Assembly: GCA_965644295.1 (NCBI GenBank)
Contig: CBFFRP010000284.1
Location: 124,001-188,000 of the forward strand
Direction: 5' to 3'
DNA: 64,000 nucleotides
Source of the DNA: Paraphysomonas bandaiensis
Taxonomy: Eukaryota; Chrysophyceae
Under the pieces are notes generated by a model. It had not been told where the DNA came from. It was given only the letters and a program-made list of their open reading frames with translations, and made no database searches. Positions 35,544-48,000 of the stretch are shown here, one piece after another. Numbering within the stretch: the first letter of the stretch is position 1; every line of letters begins with the position of its first letter. The translations under genes were made by a program, and so were the position numbers.

Positions 35544-37037
35544 TCACGACGAGAGAAGAGGCGCGCAACTGATTATTGGCTTTGAATCCACCGTTTCTTC
35601 TTCACAACTACAACTGGCTGTGGAGGAAAGTGATGAAATTAAGGCAAGCTCATCCTCCATATTTTCTTTGTCAGTACGCTCATCTCCCTCTTCGTCAACA
35701 GTATCATCGTCGTCGCTATCGAGGGGAATGTTCATCAGCTCTGCACAATCTAGTATACACAAGCCATCCTGTTCTTTTCCTTCAATATCAGTCCCACCAA
35801 AAACATACAACAATCCGGCCTCCCGATCCATCGCGGCACCGTGGAAAGCGCGTGACCCTGGAGGCATACTCTTATCCGCACCTCGCCAACACACGTCCAC
35901 CTTCGACCATGTCATTGGCCGACAGTTGGTATCCAACAAGTAGAGGTGGTTGAATACATCAGAACAGCTTCGCAGACTCCCACTTCCTTCCACGGCAGAA
36001 TCAGGCGCAGATCCGCACACAACAAGTATAACTCCCGTATCGCCGAGTGCATGGGCAGATCCACCTGTGATAGCTTGCGCATTCGGTCCTTCTCCATTTG
36101 TCGAGATTAAAGACCACTCATAAGACTGTATATCCATCACTTCTACACACCCCTCAGGAACTACCTGCTCATCGTCATCTCCAGTGTGTCCGCCTAGAAT
36201 AAACATGCATCCGTTGACTACAATGGCACAATGCGCCTCCCTTGGTCGAGGACCAGTGTAAAATGCAGTCCCGTCTCCTTTTATCGGCACCTCAGTCCAC
36301 GATACGCGGTGACCATTCTCATCGCTCTCAATTCGTAACAACCATGCATCAGCGAACAATGCTCCGTGCATGCCCCGACCACCGTACACTAGCCAGGAAT
36401 CATCATTGAGAGCACATATCGAGCTATTGAACCGAGCAGGTGGGGAAGGGAAACATGAAGTCACATCCGCCAATTCCCAGCACTTTGATTCGAAGTCATA
36501 AGCACGAACAGCAGATGAAATATCATTTCTACGAGAAATTCCACCGAACACAAATACGCATCCGTTACTCACAATAATATTGGCATACAAAAGCCCATCC
36601 CCTTCATCTGGTGAAGATAATTCTATCCACTTGCCCATAAAATAAATATGAAAATCGCGCTTCAATACTCCATCAGACATGCCTCCACAGACAGCAACAA
36701 TACCGGAGTTTATATCAACACCAACAGCGCATCCTATTCGTGACGATGGAGAATTCTGAGTAACACATTCCAGTGGAAGCTTAATAACATTACTGCTCTC
36801 ATTGTTATTCTCTGATTGGTTGCATAGTAGATATGCCTCTTCATCACTCGACAGATCTCTTTTAGTTTTAGTCGTATGAGAGAAACTACTCGATGATATA
36901 AACTTATGTGTATAGTGCGATATCAATACACTGTTAAAGTGAAAGATGATACCCCCACAGCAGAACATCATGCATGCTATGATGATTATTAAACTATCCC
37001 CGTATTGAATTGGGAGTGACATGTTTGTTCCTTCCAT
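35544..37037 (-). CDS. Membrane-anchored kelch-repeat protein
   Basis: A single exon of 497 codons. Residues ~11-33 form a membrane helix (IIIIACMMFCCGGIIFHF). Residues ~95-430 contain six kelch blades marked by GG turns: AVCGGMSDG, FVFGGISRR, LVYGGRGMHG, FILGGHTGD, a degenerate VVCGSAPD and YVFGGTDIEG. Trp and Arg positions are typical of a six-blade propeller. The tail is acidic (DSDDDDTVDEEGDE). Kelch propellers bind proteins; no BTB, F-box or catalytic domain is present, so the partner is unknown. Confidence 0.82.
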   Translation of the reverse strand: MEGTNMSLPIQYGDSLIIIIACMMFCCGGIIFHFNSVLISHYTHKFISSSSFSHTTKTKRDLSSDEEAYLLCNQSENNNESSNVIKLPLECVTQNSPSSRIGCAVGVDINSGIVAVCGGMSDGVLKRDFHIYFMGKWIELSSPDEGDGLLYANIIVSNGCVFVFGGISRRNDISSAVRAYDFESKCWELADVTSCFPSPPARFNSSICALNDDSWLVYGGRGMHGALFADAWLLRIESDENGHRVSWTEVPIKGDGTAFYTGPRPREAHCAIVVNGCMFILGGHTGDDDEQVVPEGCVEVMDIQSYEWSLISTNGEGPNAQAITGGSAHALGDTGVILVVCGSAPDSAVEGSGSLRSCSDVFNHLYLLDTNCRPMTWSKVDVCWRGADKSMPPGSRAFHGAAMDREAGLLYVFGGTDIEGKEQDGLCILDCAELMNIPLDSDDDDTVDEEGDERTDKENMEDELALISSLSSTASCSCEEETVDSKPIISCAPLLSS

Positions 37038-37686
37038 CTATCTCTTGTTTCTATATATATATATAGGGGTAGAGGCTGTTCGATGAGAGGCGGAATGAGG
37101 GTTGAATATGATACAAATGAACTGCAATCTGACTATAGAAATATCCGAATATTATACCTTAAATAATAGCATCATTTGATGCCTTATGAATCCTCGCTTG
37201 TGATATGAATGTGCTGTGCTGCGATGCTCATGTGATGAGGAGGTAGGTATGTATGTATGTATATGTATGTATATGGAGAGAGTGTGTGTGAGGGGGTTTC
37301 GTTATACGCTTCTTGTGTGTTCAGTGTGCTGCTGCTGCTGCTGTATAATATGCATGTATGTACACTGTATTGCTGTATATTGCAGTTGGTTGAAACGAAC
37401 GAAACAGTCCATTTACCCCATTTCACTACCGCATGTATAGACGGTATACAGGTCTGTATAGTTGTGGAGGTGGGAGGCCCGTTTGTTTCATTAACATGTG
37501 TATGGATGCCCACTGCACCATATACACATACACACATACATACACTGCACTGACATATGCATATGTAACAAGCAGTTCGTAGCAGTCACACTTATTTCTA
37601 GTGTCTGAATTAAACCAGCAGTAGAGTAGATTGTTTCGCTCTATTTCTGCAGCAGTGTGCGCTGTATTCTGAACACATCCGATACA
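37038..37686. promoter_or_regulatory. Divergent upstream region of the kelch and Tudor-like membrane genes
   Basis: TATGTATG microsatellites (37245-37280), CTG repeats with GCTGCTGTATA (37336-37346) and ATTGCTGTATA (37369) occur here. Open frames in this interval are low-complexity and are not called. Confidence 0.4.
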
Positions 37687-39648
37687 ATGAAATTATCAGT
37701 GAACACCAACACCCTTATCGACTACTACATCCTAACATACTCACAGGTCATATGATGCGGAGTGATTGTATATATAGGATTGTGTAGGATATGATTGCAT
37801 GTGTAGGATATGAGTGTTCTTATATGGCATGATTGTCTGTATATGATCGCATGCATGTCTGTGATTGCCTGTATATGGCATGATTGTCTGTATATGATCG
37901 CATGCATGCCTGTGATTGCCTGTATATGGCATGATTGTCTGTATATGATCGCATGCATGCCTGTGATTGCCTGTATATGGCATGATTGTCTGTATATGAT
38001 CGCATGCATGCCTGTGATTGCCTGTATATGGCATGATTGTATCATTACGGATGTAAAAGAGGGTTGTATAGGATATGATTTTCTATATATATAGGATTGT
38101 ATGGATAATGATTAATGTGTATAATATGATTGTATGGGATATGAATATTCAACGATATGATTGTGTATGATGACTGTCTGTATATGGAATGATTGTATAT
38201 ATTATTACATGTATAGGATATGATTGAATGTATTATATATGATTGAATGCATGTAACATGATTGTATAGGATTTGATTTCATGTATAGGATATGGCGCAT
38301 GTATAGGATATTGTTACATGTATGTAATCGGTCTAATATTTGGTTTTCAGATTTCACTTAAACTTTTGGTCCTTGCAATGTCTCTTGCCCTATGTGGTTA
38401 TATGTGTTGTCTCGTTACTGTTATACGGATCCCTTCGTATGTGTTGGATTGTGACGCACTCTTTCACCTCGTTATGTCAGTGTCATTCTTTCCTAGCGTT
38501 ATCAGCATATCTAGTTGTCGGGCTAAAGCGACTACTGTGTCAAGAGTTATACATATTTGCAGTCTAGTTGGAGCCGTGTGCGTTGTCTGCGTACTATGGG
38601 GGCGTGCGACTATGCGGACGGTCTACGCATTAACGCGCCCAGCTGAGAGGTATGGGCTAGAGACGGGCAGGGTGTCCCAAGTTATTGTCACCAATACCGT
38701 TAGCCTCTTCTTATCGTTGGTGTTGGCTGTCTGTTTCCTATACAGAGACTCGCTGCTGACACAGTGCTGTTATACACCCCCTGGAACGAGGTGAGCACAT
38801 CAGTACTGCAGGTGGCAAATATAAAATTGTCTATAGTTCCCCAGAGCATGAAACTGCTGATGACGATGAAAACAGTGAAGTCAGACCACTGGGTGTTTCT
38901 CAGTCAATTACATACGGATCTGCCGCCCCTCCATCCCACTCTCGTCTCCTACGCTTGCACGAGGTAAGACTCCGATAACTCTCTCATATTTTCGTGTAAA
39001 GGTCTAATGCAGGTAGGTGATCGTGTTCTGTGTCGTAGTGGGCGTGGACGAGGCAGAAGGTGGTACAGAGCCACTGTGGCGGCGGTACATGTTCCGCAGG
39101 ATGGAATTACTGGAGTTTATGATGTTGTTTATGCTGACGGAGAGATCGAGAGGTTCAAGTCACCGCTGGATGTATGCGTAGGGAACAGAGAAACAACAGG
39201 TGGTGATTCTGTCTCATCTGGGCTCTTCTTAGCAGAGGGACCGGGGCGTGTTAGCATGTGGTTGCGAGCGGTCTATGTTCACATGGCACTATCTGTGTTT
39301 ACTATCTGCCTTCTGTCGGCCTCTTACATCAATTCCATGTCCCCTCAAGACACTCTGGCGTATACTACTAGGGTATTCTTAGGATGTTATTTTTCGTTGG
39401 CGTTTTGCTATCTTACTACCATAGCGGTAGTTATCTTGGCGGTATTTCGAGACGTCGGAGTTGTAATGACTGGAGTATTCAAAAGCTCTCAAAGCTGTAC
39501 GAAGGTATGTGTGTGTGATCATGGAACGTGTACTTCCACTTACATTGTCTGAATACAGTTGGCTCTGGGTGTCATTGAAAGCATAGTAGGTGTGCCAATG
39601 CAACCACAGCTGTCGAGCACGAAGTCTGTAGAAATGTTTATACTGTAA
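37687..39648 (+). CDS. Polytopic membrane protein with Tudor/SH3-like insert
   Basis: Exons: 37687-37746 (tentative), 38351-38790, 38837-38963, 39013-39504, 39559-39648; phases fit and total 402 aa. The first exon (MKLSVNTNTLIDYY...) joins in phase 0, but its donor GTCATA is weak. If wrong, the start could be Met at 38378. About four hydrophobic helices come first (LKLLVLAMSLALCGYMCCLV, LVMSVSFFPSVISI, CSLVGAVCVVCVLW, VSLFLSLVLAVCFLY). An acidic linker leads to a small barrel-type domain, VGDRVLCRSGRGRGRRWYRA then YDVVYADGEIERFKSP, of the Tudor/agenet-like kind. Two more helices follow (YVHMALSVFTICLLSASYI, FSLAFCYLTTIAVVILAVF). I recognise no named family. Confidence 0.65.
37828..38037. repeat. 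51-bp minisatellite, about four units
   Basis: A unit containing GGCATGATTGTCTGTATATG, ATCGCATGCATG and CTGTGATTGCCTGTATATG repeats about four times with near identity. Degenerate TATAGGATATGATTG units flank it (37770-38300). It falls in the proposed first intron (37747-38350) of the membrane protein gene. Units are tandem without spacers, so it is not a CRISPR array. Confidence 0.9.
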
Positions 39649-40659
39649 AGTCTTTTTCATTGTGTAGACAACGAAAAATAGTTAGATATCTGTTCTGTGT
39701 TCATTCTAGTGTTAGTAGGTGTATGTCCATCTGTTCCATTATGTTGTACTATTGCTACTCAGAATGAGTATTGTCTTACCACAAAAGAGTTACTAAGTCT
39801 CTTTTCTGACCTCTTTAGTAAATGTCATCTGGTCGCATTCACTGCTGGTACAAAGAGATGAAATTACATACTCACTGTAGAGACGTTTACATACTTCTAC
39901 TGTTGGAAATTGCTCATTCTTAACTAGATCTTAGAGAGAATTTGTCGTTAGACTAGATAGATTAATTAATATCGTTTACATGAAATGTGACAAACAACAC
40001 AATTTCATTTTGTTCCACGCATAATCTCCTACATATGTGAACCTCTCGTTACTAAACATATCTTAAGAGATCAAACTATTTCAGTTTCTCAGTGTCATCA
40101 CAGCATTTGTACATCACCATAATATTTCACTGTATTCTCGTACATTGTCTTCAAGTGACATACTGAATATCCTAGAATATAATCTACTACAGTTCTACAT
40201 GCGATTTATACCGCCTAATGTTGAGAATTGTATCCCTGTACATGTTGGCAAAAATACAACAAATTACTACACCACGGTAAATATCACTGGTCATAATCTG
40301 TTGTCCATATTGTTCCATGATTTAAAATTTAGCCATGTGTGTCATATTTATTTGAATCGATTAGATATATTCTACTGCAATATGTGAGACAGATGAAATG
40401 CTACACAGTTGTAATCAACAAACTTATGACTTAACAACAATCTTTTCTTTCCTCCACTACATCTAATATGCAATACAAATAGAATAATTCAGTTGTTGTT
40501 ATCATAACTTATACCTTATACTATTTCGTAATTTTGTACTTCAATAAAACGTAATATAGAAGTGCTTCCTTTATCTCCATACTGGCATAATATACAACTA
40601 AATTAAGAGTTTTATAATAATATAATTTCGTCGTTTCCTTTCCTTGCTGTGGCCTGTGC
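39649..40659. other. AT-rich intergenic region
   Basis: Downstream flank of the membrane protein gene. A frame at 40145-40387 has no family resemblance and is not called. Confidence 0.3.
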
Positions 40660-41475
40660 TCAAAGTGCCCTTATACTATTTCCTTCCTTGTGTTTGCCAC
40701 CGGACGATGCCCTAGTTTTAGAAGTAGGACTCTTATCGGGTGTTGCCTTAATCCGAACCTTCTCTGCTCCACTGGGTGTAACACTAGAAGCCGAAATGGT
40801 AGAAGGAGCAACACAGCGAAGCAGTATTCGTATTATTTAATTTTGGTTCATCCTTCACAGCATTGGCACCGGGCAATTTCTTTTCTAACTCTAATCGAAT
40901 AGGTTTCTACTTTTAGATCCCTATTTCTGTTTCACCTCTGTCGGCGCTCCCTCTGAAGGGTAATTATCTTCGCTAGCTTCTTTACTTACTTCTTCCTCGT
41001 CGTCCTCTACATGATGCACTTCCTCGGCTGAATCACTGCTACGATCCTCCTCGTCTTCATCAGCGGCACCTTTAGGACCTTTCACATGTTATGTACATGA
41101 GGGTAAAATTTTCTCGTTAGGGCCAGAGACGGGTGAAAGCGCCGTTCTTTGTATCATGTGAATCTAGGGCGTATCATGTGAATCTAGGGCGTCTCACAGC
41201 ACATCCAGAATCATTCACACGTGCGTGCCGCTTTTGCAAAACATACTGTACAACTTGTTCATTCTCTTCGATAGATATTGAACACGTAGGGTACATTATC
41301 ACCCCCCCTGCTTTAGAGTGCGACACAGAGAAGCTCCTTCTATAGATTGACAAGACGCTGAATGTTCTTAGCAAACCGCTGCAGTTTTACGCGTTGATCT
41401 AGTGATATGAGAGTTATGTCCATCAGTTGTCCTCACAGACCAACAGACTAATCCTGACAATACACTCAAAACCCG
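40660..41475 (-). pseudogene. Decayed NOP2/NSUN1-type rRNA (cytosine-5) methyltransferase
   Basis: Minus-strand fragments in order match the catalytic C-terminal half of NOP2. These are LDQRVKLQRFAKNIQRLVNL; an in-frame TAG where Gln is expected; then KELLCVAL, and after a one-base frameshift AGGVIMYPTCSISIEENEQV with the catalytic Cys motif TCS. A TGA then interrupts PRFT*YKERRFHPSL, followed by ALTRKFYPHVHNM and a stop. The acidic and basic tail (GAADEDEEDRSSDSAEE; SGAEKVRIKATPDKS) ends at 40660. The loop that should read DAPCSGTG upstream is garbled. A 20-bp tandem duplication (41151-41190) adds to the damage. It is non-functional; an intact copy should exist elsewhere. Confidence 0.8.
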
Positions 41476-42044
41476 CATTATTGTGTTAAAATACTAAAAA
41501 TATTTTACAAAAAATACGCGCTTTTAGCTTTCCTCCCAGCTTTTCAGTTGAGATCCTTTCACAATAAGAGCCCTACGTACAGCAGCACATGGTACAGTAC
41601 AGTATCAATATCGATACATGATACAGCAGCAGTGTCAGTATCTAGATCTACAGCAGTGTATATACCGACATGTTCTGTATTCCATATTCTACAACACTTT
41701 GAACTTTGTATGTGTGTATTCTCATAGAGCTCAACTCTGTATTATATCGTAGTATCTGCTGTATATGCTGCGCTGTTTGTTATGTAGCAGCAAATAATTT
41801 GGAAGGTACATACATACATATACACATACATGAGCCTCTGGCTATCTGCATAGACACGAATCATCTGCTGAGTGAAAGCTAGAATGCAGATGCATGACAT
41901 AAGATTAATAGCCTGATAATAAAATGGTTTATCGCAGTTAGTATGAACGAGGAGCTCTTATTCAATTGATACATACATAGAGAGCCCATCTACGCTGATC
42001 TCTCAATACAACTGCTATAACTAGCAATAAACACTAATAGAACG
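41476..42044. promoter_or_regulatory. Upstream region of the gelsolin-repeat gene
   Basis: It contains TACAGCAGCAGTGTCAGTA (41622), TACAGCAGTGTATATACC (41649) and CTGCTGTATA (41757), plus a TACATACATATACACATACA microsatellite near 41807-41830. No gene is seen. Confidence 0.4.
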
Positions 42045-45000
42045 ATGAGTTTTATGATAAGAAGTAGTTTTAAAAATAATTTTTTTAATCAACGTCCTCT
42101 GAATGAGTATCAAGGCTCTGTTAGTTGTGACATCACTGAATTGAGAGATTTGCCAAAGAAAAGATTGAAAAAAGTTTATGTTGTTCACAAACTTGTGGGT
42201 AATAATGGGGGAGATATGACTCAAACCTCTTGTTCGTATTGTCAGCTTTCGTCAAGTGGTAAGGATGTTTTTACACCGAAGGATAAAAGTAGGTCTCGGA
42301 TAGAGTACAATGATATATTTATTACGCCAGATCTTGTTTTGTCTATGGAAGTTATTGTGAAGCAAACGCTTGGAAGGAAAGTGATTTGCAGCCTTCAGGT
42401 CAAAGTGTCCGATGTTGTCAAACATGCCGACTCTGTCAAAGACATCAATTACCCGTTGTCGCCTGGCGGAGAATGTCGTTTGAGTATAGCAGTGACACCC
42501 CCACCTGCCCTCTCGCCTACTCTCTCAGAAAATGACAAAGATAATGAAAATGACACCCCTTCTGCGCCCCGTTTTCTTCGACCGAAGCGTTCAGCTGCTG
42601 TCAAAGACAAAGTACAGGAGGGCGTCGAAGACGAGGTGAAGGAGTCTACCACTGTGGCTGACTGTAGTCCTACAGGTGGATCACGGCCCTTCACCAAGAG
42701 TCTGTCAGCTATCCACGAGCCAACCGAGAGCGAATATATTTCGTGTGATACTAGTAGTATCCTGCCAGAACCTCCTTCTTGTGAGACAGAAGCTGAACCT
42801 ACAGACAAGAACATCGCTTCCTCTGATGCCCAAATTGAAGAACCCTCGCATTTGCGTACTGAAAATTGCGGAGCCGCTAGCAATAGCCCCCAACCAGCAG
42901 AATGTGTAGAGAACAGGACCAGTGAAGACCTACGCTCTCTTTCTAGTACTGGGGGAATAGATCAAGGAGTCGGTGGCAAGGAAATGCAGCAGGATGTGAT
43001 CCCCCCGTCTGAACCCGTGAGGGGACTGTACCGACAGTCTAGTTGCAGTGGGAGTCGGCGGCGTGCTGTGGATGCTGGAGAATTGTCCGGAAGGCCTAAG
43101 TCAGTTACGCGGTGGAATAGTGCAACAGGCGCTTCGCTCACTCGCCAGGCCAGCAGAAGAAAGTCAGATGGAGACCGCGTTCCGTTCAGCAGTGATTATC
43201 ATACCCCTCCCTTGCACCGAACACAGAGTCTGAAGAAACGCCGTGACAGTGATGAGCATACTCACACCCACAGTGGTGACTCCTCTCGACACTCCACCGG
43301 AGCGATATCAAGGCAGCACAGCCTAAAGAAACGTCGTAGTGCTGACGATGAGGACAGCAAACATGCTGTTGCCAGCTCTGATAGTCGAGTGAGCATGGCA
43401 CTCATACGAAAGCTTAGTGGTCGGTCAATGATGTCGGAAGATGGGGATGAGGAGATAGGACTGGTGCGGTCAGACTCAAACCGAAGCCTTCAGAATCGTG
43501 CGTTGAGTTGGTTGGAACAACAAGTAGATGAAGAACCGGATGCAGCAGTCAGTACTACCCCAGTCCTGCGTACGCCGCCTCCACGGGATAGTGAGGAGGC
43601 TATTGATCATGGTGCAGCCAGTCCTAGTATCATGCAGGCACTAGAGTCAGACGAAATCCACTCCCCGGTGCCGTTCGCGCCTGCTTCTAATGGGGGGAAA
43701 AGATCTGCTCCCAGAGGTGTGTTGTACATGCCATCTACTATAGAGGAGGAAGGAAGTGACGTACAGGATCGTGCGAGCCATCTAGCCGCCGCGCTAAAGC
43801 ACGAAGGAGATAAACATGAGCTGCGTGGGCCTGCACGGGCTTTCCGTACGGACATCGGGACTGTTTCATCTCTGACAGTGTCTTCATTTTCACCTGGTCC
43901 CTCCCCGCCGGCCACTCCAAACACAGTACGACATCAAGATTCTGTCGACACTTTCGCGTCCAAGCGATCATATAACAGACGGGGTTCAATATCTACCACT
44001 ACACCGAAGGCTGTGTTTGACGAAGACACCGAAATGAAAGAGGAAAAGGAGCTCGCAACCCCCATAAAACTGGAGACAGAATTGGAGGACACTAAAAGCA
44101 GTTATAACGAGAGTGATGAAGATAATCATGGGAGAAGCAACAATGACGAAGACTTCACACTGAATTTGCCTGGAGAGGAGAAAGAGGGCAGCGAGTACTG
44201 GAGTAAACAGCATGGCACAGGAATTAAATCTGCCCGCCGCGACTCCAGGATAACTCCTCGTAAAAGGAATCGCATGACGTTGACTACCATGCGTTCTGTT
44301 AACAGCTGGGACGAAAAGGAGTCAGTTGCGGATGTAGTAAAGGCTGCCATGCACGAACGTATTGCGAACGAGGATTCGCAGTTAGACGAGTTCGAAGATG
44401 CAGGTAGTGAACCTGGTATAGAGTGTTGGATTGTGGACAAGGGTCAGTTACGCAAGATGGATACTGACGACATTGGAACATTCTATAATGCTGACTGTTA
44501 TATCCTTCTACACACTGAGGAGAATGGTGCGATATCCGAGAAGGAGCTCCAGTGGTCGGTACATACGTGGGTGGGATCCAAAACTGAAAGAGATAAAATA
44601 ACTATCGCTGCTTTCAAAGCCCAGTACTTGTGCAAGTACCTGGGCAACATCCATTTGATACACAATAAAGAGGGTGAAGAGACCGACGAGTTTATAGAGA
44701 TGCTCTACGGAAATATAACTGTAGAGGAAGGATCTATTGCTCAATCAGCTCTCAAACCCTGTCAGATACACGAATATTTCTCCAAAGATGAAACAACGGT
44801 ACGATTACTTAAGATATCATCAGGCAATAGCTCAGTGCTATCTGTGCTGGGTGGATCCTCCGGTGCGCCTTCATTGGAGGCGGTAGCTCTTGACCGCTCG
44901 AACTTGGTTTCAAACTCTGCCCTCATTCTTGACCCTGGAGGGGCAGTCATTTATCAGTGGAGAGGGGCAAGAGCATCCCATGTGGCAAGAGCACGTGCAT

Positions 45001-48000
45001 TTGAGGCCGCTTTCAGTCTAAGGTCAGAGCGGATCAAGACATACCCAGGGTGTCAGATAGAGGTTGTGGATGAAGACAACGAACCAGATGAATTTTGGGC
45101 TGCGTTTAATGTGCATCAGAGCAAAACAGCGGCGAAACGACGGGGCAGTCACAGAAGCACTGGTAGTACTGTCACAAGAGAGACTGAAGACCACAGCACG
45201 GATATTTATGGGTCAGAAAGTGAGGGCTCGGTTTCAGGCACTGAAACCTGTGGATATTCAGAACAGAGTGATATGGATGGAACAATGTCGCTATCGTGCT
45301 CTGAGCTGTCATTCATGGATGATGATGACGACATCATTTACGACATGGATGATATCAAAGGGTATTGTGTAGATCAAATAGAGGGTCATACGGAAATGCA
45401 GCGCAGGCAAATTGCAAGCCAATCGAGGGTTCTCAATCCCCGTGCACTTCGTAATCAGGAATCTTTGGATGTTAGTCATGATGATGACCGGTCTCAACAC
45501 AGTGAAGAGGGAACAAAGAATGTTAGTCTCTACCGTATCGGATATGTTGATGGAAAACTGGAGACTTCGAGATTGTGTGGTATCAACTCTGCTGGGGAGG
45601 ATTTTGGTCCTCCGGACAAGTCCATGCTCGACACGAAGGGCGTGTTTATATTAGATTACAACGAGGAAGTCTATGTATGGATGGGGCGCAAGAGTGCAGG
45701 GGAGCTTAGACTAGCGGGTATGACAGTTGCGAAAGCACTGGTGCAACACTCGAAACCGGAACACGTCAAAGTTGCCAGTGTACTTGAGGGTGATGAGCCT
45801 ATCCTCTTCAAGGCGAAGTTTCCTGGTTGGTACGAGTCTGAACTGAAGCAACAGGTGCTGCACCGGCGCACCACTAGATTCCGCCCGCCCAGTCCGCCCC
45901 CCAAGCGCAGCATAACTGCGGTAGTTAATGACAGCGTCGAGTACATGCGGCGCCGCAAGGCGAGAGCGAAACATGGGCAGAGGAACAAGAAGAGTGCACG
46001 CTATGTGTGCAGGAGCAAGATAGCTCAATATGAGCGACAGCCTCTGGATGATATTTTGGACATGGATGACGGTAAGGGTGTAACAGTGGTTTGGAAGATC
46101 GCCGAAGGGACTCTACGTTCTGTACCTAGAAGCGACCAGGGGCACTTCTGGACACACGAAACATACGTGATTCTGTATGGATTCACACTTCCAGATGGCA
46201 AGGATAAGGAGGATGAGGAGAGCAGCAGTGATGAGGACGAGGAAAGAAAAAAGCCACAGTTTGTGCTGTACTTCTGGCAGGGCCCACACAGTAAGGACAA
46301 AGCGTATACGCAGTGGAAATTGGGAATTCTTCCTGAGAAGAAAAAGGAGTGGGTAGAGCAGATGGGCAGTATGCCTCCCGAAATACGTGTTCAACAAGGC
46401 AAAGAGCCTTTACACTTTTTCAAAATATTTAAGCATAGATATGTGGTTCACTTTCCTTTTCTAAGCATCGTGCGCCAGAAGAACCGTGCCGAAGTCAAAG
46501 TCAGGGAAATGCAGAGTGAAATACTGAGGCGTGAACGAATTAGATCGAGCCGGTTACCTGCACCACGTACACCCATTAGGCGGGTCAGTGGGGTATTTTC
46601 ACCGACCAGCTCGAAGAGCTTGCTCAATGTCGCTCGCACCCCTACTAGGTGCCCGTCGCCTAACAGCTCCATTGCGCCACTCCAGAAAGACCACTCATTC
46701 AGGAGTATAGACTCATCTGTCGCTGACGACGTGGCCACGTATAAGTCGCCGGTGAGCAAGTCGATATTTCACATGGAAATGACCGCCGGGGTCCTGCTCT
46801 TTCACGTCAGAGGAAGTGGGCTCATTGATGAAGACGTCCATGCGGTGCAGATCGAGGCCCGTTCTACTCGCCTCAACTCATCCGATTGTTTCATCGCTAT
46901 TCGCCCATATGGCGCATCTAAGTCATTTGTTTGGCTGTGGGTAGGGAGAGGAAGTCAGTATTTTGAACAAGAAGCAGCTGGATCACTGGCAATGATGCTT
47001 CTTCGTTGGCTGCATCCGAGCACAACCAAAAACCAGGTTCGAGTGGTAGAAGAAGGGGCGGGCGAGTGGTTCAATAAATGGATTGCGAAGTCATTTTACC
47101 GTGCGCTTGGTGGCTTTGATGTTTATTCGAACTTTGATCTATTGCAAACGCCCCGATACTTGCGCCCTCCGGCCCTCCAGTACCCCCAACTATTCCTTTG
47201 CGAGATGCTGCGAGGGGAGTATGCTATTACTATGGTAGAGAGATACTCACAATATGATTTGGTTGAAAGTGGAGCTGCCATATTAGATGCACACTTCGCA
47301 CTGTTTGTTTGGTTTGGAAGGACTTGTGGAGCAGCGCTCAGAGTAACATCAATAAAAGTTGCTCAAAAATTTAGTAAGTGATTATATGTGCGCTTTGTGA
47401 AACAACTTACAGTGTTTTGTTGTAGTGGGGTCTCTGAGAAAAGGAGCGTGTCGGCTGGATAGAAAAGTGGTGGAAGTAGACCAGGATCATGAAAGCGCTC
47501 CTTTTATATCATGTTTCCACGGTTGGTGCGATTGGGAGCTGTTGACCAAGAGATTTGTGGATCCTCGCCAGGTTAGGGTGGACTGCAGAGTGAGGATGGG
47601 CCTGATGGGCGATATGGCGGCTTATGTTGGCAAACCAATTGAGGGATTGAGCAAGTCTCAGGCAGAGACGCTGACAAAGGAGTTTAAGAAAAGACAGAGC
47701 CAAGAAAAGAAGAAGAAGGAGACAAGTCAGCCGGCGACAAAAGAATCCATCAGGAGACGCATCAGAAGTATGATAAAGAAGCGGGAGGAAGAGGAGCTTG
47801 TACTGGCATCTGGTGGAACTCTGAATCAAGAGAAACCGAAACTGGTGGCGGATGCGTCCTACAACTCCCCAGCTGTTGCACCGCCCCAGCCCTCTAAACT
47901 ATCTATCGGTAACATATTTGATCCCAACAGGAATAGATTTTCTCCCACACAATCTGATGGATCAGATGTTGTTGATGGAGACGAGACTGATGATGCGGTT

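Noticed and set aside
37780-38100. Regularly spaced direct repeats resembling a CRISPR array
   Set aside because: Units are contiguous 51-bp tandem copies without unique spacers, in a spliced eukaryotic genome; this is a minisatellite.
38650-38747. Intron GTATGG...ACAGAG within the first large exon of the membrane protein
   Set aside because: It would remove a good membrane helix. The splice 38790/38837 keeps the helix and the phase, so the intron is unnecessary.
38764-38967. Separate small ORF starting at 38764
   Set aside because: It runs through a clear GTGAGC donor and a CTATAG acceptor; the reading in the other frame continues into the Tudor-like domain.
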